A stretch of 64,000 nt of DNA, from NCBI GenBank assembly GCA_022605405.1, contig JABYQQ010000013.1, forward strand, positions 434,001 through 498,000, in the 5' to 3' direction. The position numbers and the translations under genes were made by a program. Positions within the stretch are counted from its first letter, which is position 1. Each line of letters opens with the position of its first letter. Below the pieces are notes generated by a model, which was given only the letters and a program-made list of their open reading frames with translations, made no database searches and was not told where the DNA came from. The DNA is from Earliella scabrosa (taxonomy: Eukaryota; Basidiomycota; Agaricomycetes; Polyporales; Polyporaceae). Below, piece by piece: positions 58,199 through 64,000 of this stretch.

Positions 58199-59160
58199 CT
58201 ACACAGGCCAGCCAAGAAGAGGCGGAACGAGCAGCACCAACCAAGGGCATCGCAGCTCATGCTGCAGTATCGCCGTGACTGGGAACTGCTATCTTATGGT
58301 CAATAGGTGGCCACAGCAATATATGTATTTGAAGTACACACCTCCCTTCCGACGAGAGCTCCAACGTGAACGCGCATGCGCTGGTCTCTCGCTTATCATC
58401 GCAGAGAAGATCAGTGAGTTGTTCGCGATGCTACGCGAGGGAGACACACGGTCTGATCACTCTCCCGACGGAGCTGTGGTGCTTCCGAGTCAATGCATGG
58501 ACTGCGACGAGGTTGTCACCGTCGCTCAGGCCCGTAGTCGTCGAAGTTGCCATTAAGCCTGTAAGCGGACGTCAGCTTAGAGTCGTCTTTCAGATCCCCG
58601 GAACGCAATGCAGTCACGTCGAAGTAGACACGGCTATCCTTCGACGCCGTCTTTTTGCCTTCACGGCGTCGGCGGAACATAAGCAGGCGGAGTTAAGGAT
58701 GGGACCACAGCCAAGTACAGATTAAAACATAGATACTTGTGAGACGGTAAACGCACCTTGCACTTGTTCAAATCTTGACAGCAGTGGCACCGCGGATTGC
58801 AGAAAAGTAAGTACTTGTCGCTCATTTGCCTCAAGGAGTCGCCGGGGAGATAAGGCCACGATGTAATTCACCGCGAGCTACTGCTGACCAAGTGCCCCTA
58901 GTGGCACATGAACGCCATGTTGGTGTGCGACATACCTCAAACTGAGCAGATAAGTACCAGTGAATTGTTTTTTCTAAGGCGACCGGGGTCGGATGCTTGA
59001 ATCGAGATCGAGAGCAGCGTGAAGGTAAGATAATGTTGGAATATCGAGGGACCTACATCCCTCATTGCGGTAGACATCGGCCTGAAGTCGTTCGTTGGTA
59101 GTAAGTCAGCCTCGCGGGCGGCGGAGGACTTAGCATTGATGCGCGATATATACGGTATGG

Positions 59161-60799
59161 TCACACGATGTAAGAGACCTTCGTATACACATCGTAGGCA
59201 TACACGATGAGCAAAGCTGCCACAGTCATGTACATGATGCGTTCCCACGGGCAGCTGTTGAAGTCCTCGTCAGCGAGATATGAGAGAGCGGAGCATCTAT
59301 TCCCCACCTTCCGAGGACGATCAAACCGGCCTGAAAGCCGCCACTAGAATAATGCCCCCCCCTTTGTTCAGTGGAGGGAGTCAATCGCGCACCTATCCGT
59401 ACATACCTAGGACGCTCATCGGGGCGAGCTCTGGCGTCAGTTCCAGTGGTCTCGAATATGTTCCAGGCAAGAGTCGGTACACCGAGCTGATCATCGGGGG
59501 AAGATCCTCCTGTGACGTATCCTATTATCAGGGTTTGCGTCGTAGGGGTTCACCAGCACTAACCTTGTCCTTGTGCGCCAGCTAGGCCGAGTTCATAGTC
59601 ATTGTTGGACGCACTACTCCTCGACGTTGTACTGCATGAGATAGTTTCGAAGCGGCTTTCATCTTGCGCAGCTAACGCGGTTTCGGTGGTATGCGTTAGC
59701 GAGTCTTGAACCTCTCCGATAGCCCTAGACGTGTCTTGACCCGCTTCAATGGCCGTAGACGAGGTGACGCTGTTAGACTTGTCTTGGGAAAGTGTAGTGG
59801 AACCACTCTTCCTGAGATACATCTCGATGCAAGATAACATCTCCGATCTGAGATCCTCAACTAATTCTTCCAGTTTCACTGGCAGGATGAGCTATCAAGA
59901 CCGGATCCCATGCAATATAACCTGAGAACCCTCACCGATCGAAGTGGTCTCGAAGGCTTTGAGATGTGTGCCATGGTTCCTGGCGACCTCTTGTAGCTGC
60001 GTAAACAACTCAATAGCATCCTCTACCCGTGCGCTATGAGAGTCCTGAGCGGAACATAATTCAGTGCAGGTGCGATACCACTCGGCGTGACACGAACCAA
60101 TCTTGCGTTCAACGTTCTGAATAGGCGGCAGATGATCCCCTCGATTCGCACAGCCGTGTCCTCCGCATTCTTTACTCTCCTTTCAATCTCGTCCAGACGG
60201 TCTTGTACCGCTATGTATCTCTCGTTATCTTTCCAAGCTAGAGAAGTCCAGTAAGTACTGCGTCATAGGAAGTCATAGTGCCGCACTTACAGAGGAGCTT
60301 CATACCCGCAGTTTGTGCGTCATCTGCCAGATAACCTTTAGGCGTAGATTGATATCAGCTTCTTTCTGTACTCACTCTGAGTGTCGCTACATATGCCGTC
60401 CTGGGAGTCCTCGTCCTTCCACCGAGTGGCGTCATCCCGAGTCGAGTCATGGGCAGCCTTATACTCCAAGAACCGTGCTGCCACCATACTGACGGTGTAC
60501 ATGCGCTCTGGTTGATTGAAAATCTCGTCCAGTATTCTTGGGTCACGAGCAGCGAATTGCTTGAATTGTGGTTTCAACGCGGAACCCGACAGTAGAGTAG
60601 CACCGGAGTCGGACGGAAGGGGGCCAAGTTGTTTTTGATATGTTTCGTCGAAGATTTCCTGTATCTTGGACATCAATATAGCAGAATCGTAGTCTCCGGG
60701 CATGTTGGAGTGGGCGACTTCACGTAGAAGTGGCAGAGGCTGACGAAGCGAATGGCGCCAGCGCCCATGGCACAAGCAACACGTTGCCAACGCGGTCAT
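59161..60799 (-). CDS. Coiled-coil protein with C-terminal membrane helix, 3' model uncertain
   Basis: Exons: 60376-60799 (ATG 60799, or MPGDYDSAIL at 60703), 60291-60335, 59936-60237 and 59564-59878, then a 3' part ending at TGA 59161. Inside the third block the frame changes; a 35-nt intron (GTGCGAATC...CTATTCAG) would restore it, otherwise it is a frameshift. Residues are strongly helical (DRLDEIERRVKNAEDTAV, VEDAIELFTQLQEVARNH, LEELVEDLRSEMLS). The final frame encodes a single hydrophobic helix (MYMTVAALLIVYAYDVY) close to the C-terminus. Joining exon 4 to that frame needs an unusual splice. Function unknown; a tail-anchored tether is a guess. Confidence 0.55.
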
Positions 60800-61827
60800 G
60801 ATATGCGTTTATTCCATTTGCGTCAACCAATAATTTTACTGATCGCGCAAGGGAACATTGGAATCGTCGATGCCGCTCACGAAAGATGAGACGAACGGAC
60901 TTCGTATGCTATGGACTAAGCGAACACGGACAAAGGGTAACAGGTACTACGACAATGGGAATTGACGAGACGCACGAGGGTCGACTTAACCGAGCCCAAC
61001 GCACATAGAGCTCCGGAGGATGCTACATTGGACGTGTGGGCGCAACTGAAGGCAGGAATGGAGCACAACTACCCTGTGAGGAGAATGGTCAGAAGAACCC
61101 GACGACTCAGAGGGTACCTAAGTATGAGATCGCTCACGGCCGCGCCTCTGACCAATACTGACTAGATGGAACGCATGAGCGAAACAAGCTATTGATGGTC
61201 ATGGAGAAGATCGGAAGAGTGGAGATATACGTGAGAGGCAAAGAGGAATGGGCAGGTCATAAGCGAGTCCTACTGAGCAACTCCGTCTCCTTGATTTCGA
61301 TCGTCTAATGCTGGGTCGATGGACGGTGAGTGATTTATCTTGTGATGACGACGAAAGTCCGTCGGGACAGGGAGTGTAAGGGCAGACCGCCGGAAGCGCG
61401 TTACGGCGACGTCGTGGAAAATGGAGACGGTACGGCGCGCGACCGCAGGGCGCATAGATCCGACACCCATACTCACGGTATGGGCAGGGCTGCTCTTGGA
61501 CCACAAGATGCCGTCTCCTGTGCGACCGAAGCATTCTCCTGGTCAGAGTTAAGGCTCGGATAACACCCCTTCCGATAGTCTGTGATGAGCGATTGGGCAC
61601 TGCGCGGCGCTGTGTATAAAGGCGGGAGGGGGGCGGATCAAACGTGAGCTGGCGGATGTCATCAATCGTGGAGGCCCCGCGACATACCTTCCTGGAGCTC
61701 CTGCACGGACGTGAGCGGGCGTACTCTGCGCGAGCTAAGACCATGGGGGAGGGGGGAGGGGGAGACTCACGGATGGCGAGGGCTAGAATGGATGACTGGA
61801 CCCCGTGTGAACCAGGACTTCGTGAGC

Positions 61828-62217
61828 TCACTCGTACTGCATTACCAGCGCCCCACAGACCAGACAATCATGTAGATGCTGTAGTTCATAGTCAGAGTAA
61901 TCAAATCTCTCCTCTGCAAACAGCCGCGGCGGTTCGTTTTCATTTGCTCTGACCGCTCGCTGCCAGTAGTACTCACCGTCATGGTCTTCGTCAGCGGCGG
62001 GAATCGCGAAGTGCCTCAAGGGACCTGGCGAGTTCGGAGTGTGATGGCGAGTGCCCAACCGTGCATCGTAAGCCGTGTTCATCTGCAGAGTGACTGTGCG
62101 GAGGATCGATATGATCTTAAGCCATGCGATAAGACACACCTGGGTCCAGATGCTCTTGTACTTCACCATAAAGTTGACCGGAATACAAGTAGGGATGATA
62201 AGCCGGTTCTTGACCAT
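61828..62217 (-). CDS. Small hypothetical protein, three exons
   Basis: Exons 62140-62217, 61977-62082 and 61828-61913 keep one frame through two canonical introns (GTGTGT...CTGCAG and GTGAGT...TTGCAG), giving 89 residues. The protein starts MVKNRLIIPTCIPVNF and has an acidic middle (ADEDHDEERFDYSDYE) and a C-terminal CLVC pair. No family recognised. More exons may lie upstream, since the frame is open before the ATG after an AG at 62232. Confidence 0.35.
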   Translation of the reverse strand: MVKNRLIIPTCIPVNFMVKYKSIWTQVCLIAWLKIISILRTVTLQMNTAYDARLGTRHHTPNSPGPLRHFAIPAADEDHDGEYYWQRAVRANENEPPRLFAEERFDYSDYELQHLHDCLVCGALVMQYE

Positions 62218-64000
62218 GATGATGACGTTACTAATATGAGAGCGTCAAGCGAGAGGTAAGTATAGAGACCTGAGGACGCACTAGATGCTCTTTAGCCACA
62301 GATGTGTCAGGTTCTGAACGAGATGCAGCATCTCATGCGCTCCTGTACATCAGTCTGGAGAACGCGTACAATGCGTCCCGGAGTATCCTCTCATGGCGTC
62401 AGGGGACGCACGCAGGACAAGCGTCATATTCTGGAATGCCATGTCGCCCGAGTGGAATATTTCCGCATCAACGGCAAAGCGGGATCCTCAGAGACTTTGT
62501 GGAGACGTGCAGCGAGCTTGTTGGGGAACTGGAAGCACCGATACGATGCGCGGAGTGCAGATGTGGCTTTCCCAGCGGAGATAGTCGAATGTGACTGTGG
62601 CGCTACATTTGTCAACGCCGGCGAGGTCGCGGGAAGTACGATACGAGGGTAGGTGGATACGATCGGTGTGCGATAGAGGAGGGTGTTGCAGCATGAGAGG
62701 AAAGTCGGGTTGCGCGCACCGATGTCGGAAGCGGGCGAAGGCGGTGAAGCGTGTCACAAGCTCACGCCATCATCTGTGGAGCGGAGGAGATCGGCGGTCT
62801 TCATGTCCTCGGGACGGGCAGGTACTATTCTCTTGGGTCCCTTGCGGCCCATTCGGTGCTCGGCGATACGCAACATCACCTTGATATTACGTGGACACGG
62901 TCGCGCTGACAAGTATTCGCGCAGCGACGGGAAGGGCAGGTCTGCGCACGAGCGTCGGAGGAGACCCGCACCACGAGAGAGGAAGCTTAAGGCAAGGGAA
63001 CCATCGGGCGCCTGCTCGCGCGCGCCCGCGCTTCCTGATAGTAATAGCGTGTAGATCTGCGCGGAAATTACGAGGTCAATGATGGATAGTCCGGGGCCAG
63101 TAGACCTCATACCGAGCCTCGTGAGATGAAAAAGCAGAGCCCGATACTCCGACCGTCACGGCGCCCTGCAAGCCTAGGCCTACTCCCGACGAGGTAGGCT
63201 TTGTATATGATTGGAGATATTTCCGAAGGCGGCGTCGATGTCCGATGTCCAAGGTCGCGATTTGCGCTCCTGGCGGCGCTGCTGCGATCTCAAAGAGAAG
63301 TCAGTCAACACGGGTTCTTGCGCTCCTCCCCAAGCCTCGCGCTGTCTCGCGCTTCCTTGGGTTCATCCTCGCGAACAACAACGGGGCGATGCCTGCGCAC
63401 CGCTCAGCCTCTCTGGCGGAGACGCCCCCTACCAACGCCCGCGACCATTCGGCACAATAGAGCTCGCTCCAAGCCATCTCGATTCTCGGGCAGGCAAAGG
63501 CTGCAGAGCTGACTCCATGCCTTCCTCATCCACTTCCGCTTGCCACGCAGTGATCGACGAAGATTAGTACTCACTTTGTTGCGCGAACCAGCTGTCCGCG
63601 TACCACTGATAGCGGCGACAGGATGAACGGGTGCTCGACTTCGGCCGCCGAGTACCGGAGGGAAAATGCGGTGGGCTCTGGGTAACGGTCGAGATTCGAG
63701 AAGGCTGAGCTCAAGCGTAGATCGTCCTATTAGGCGTCCCACGTGTCTGCGTGGTCGGAGGCCCCCTGAGACCCTTGAGACCCCGCGGGCCACAGTTTCT
63801 GCTCCCATCACTTCGAATTTCTCTCTGTCTCTCATGAACCTGAGGTGGCCCGCTGTGAGTACAAGACGAGACTTACTGTGTCATTTCTCTGATATTGTTC
63901 ACTTGTGCACTGGCGTCGATCTTTATTCCGGTATAGGACTGCTACTGTCATTGGCGCGGGTAGGAGCCATCCACGCATGGGCTCCTCCTCGACTGACCCC
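62218..64000. other. Unresolved stretch at the window end
   Basis: Minus-strand frames 62754-63110 (IKVMLRIAEHRMGRKGPKRI) and 63586-63835 (MRDREKFEVMGAETVARG, with a GTGAGT donor near 63579) look partly coding and could be exons of one gene, but I could not join them in a consistent model. Confidence 0.3.

Noticed and set aside
61199..61867. 222-codon minus-strand frame
   Set aside because: Composition is Arg/Ser/Pro-rich and unstructured. Its upstream part overlaps the better-supported spliced gene at 61828-62217 in another frame, and there is no splice or family support.

Overview
The window is nuclear DNA of a filamentous basidiomycete, most likely an Agaricomycete of the polypore type. 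Genes are dense, split by many canonical GT-AG introns of about 45-70 bases, and the families fit: multi-exon F-box proteins, an FHIP-type dynein adaptor, secreted TAP-like hydrolases, a chromodomain Ty3/Gypsy element and an intron-rich hAT transposase. Exon coordinates were worked out by hand from splice consensus, reading-frame continuity and, where possible, paralogue comparison. They are models, not transcript evidence.

Layout. (1) 0-15.6 kb is ordinary gene space: two 13-exon secreted alpha/beta hydrolase paralogues (283-2626 plus, 13205-15580 minus) face each other and enclose an F-box gene, an FHIP/RAI16-like gene, a coiled-coil gene and a small membrane-protein gene. (2) 15.6-22.8 kb is gene-poor, with minisatellites, a decayed ThrE/Prm10-like transporter and an unassigned relic. 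(3) 22.8-29.5 kb carries two unassigned multi-exon genes, then a tandem pair: a long protein with a C-terminal RFHPDRWR domain, followed by a WD40-repeat protein with a possible C-terminal membrane anchor. (4) 29.9-42.8 kb is a stack of transposons: a dead Ty3/Gypsy element (minus), into which an LTR element was inserted (5-bp target duplication GTGGC), into which an apparently intact hAT transposon was inserted. A separate 701-bp hAT-type MITE with an 8-bp target duplication sits in the Gypsy gag. (5) 42.8-53 kb is mostly relics, including a guanine deaminase pseudogene and a carboxylesterase fragment between direct repeats, plus one intact F-box/LRR-like gene with a Gly-Glu tract. (6) 54.2-57.7 kb holds a second copy of the WD40 + HPDRW pair, this time divergent over a 261-bp gap. 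A coiled-coil gene ending in a predicted membrane helix and two small genes follow.

The most interesting signal is the repeated association of the WD40 family with the HPDRW family in two different orientations. It suggests an uncharacterised two-component module maintained as a pair. The transposon stack is the clearest structural finding, because its target duplications let the insertion order be read directly.
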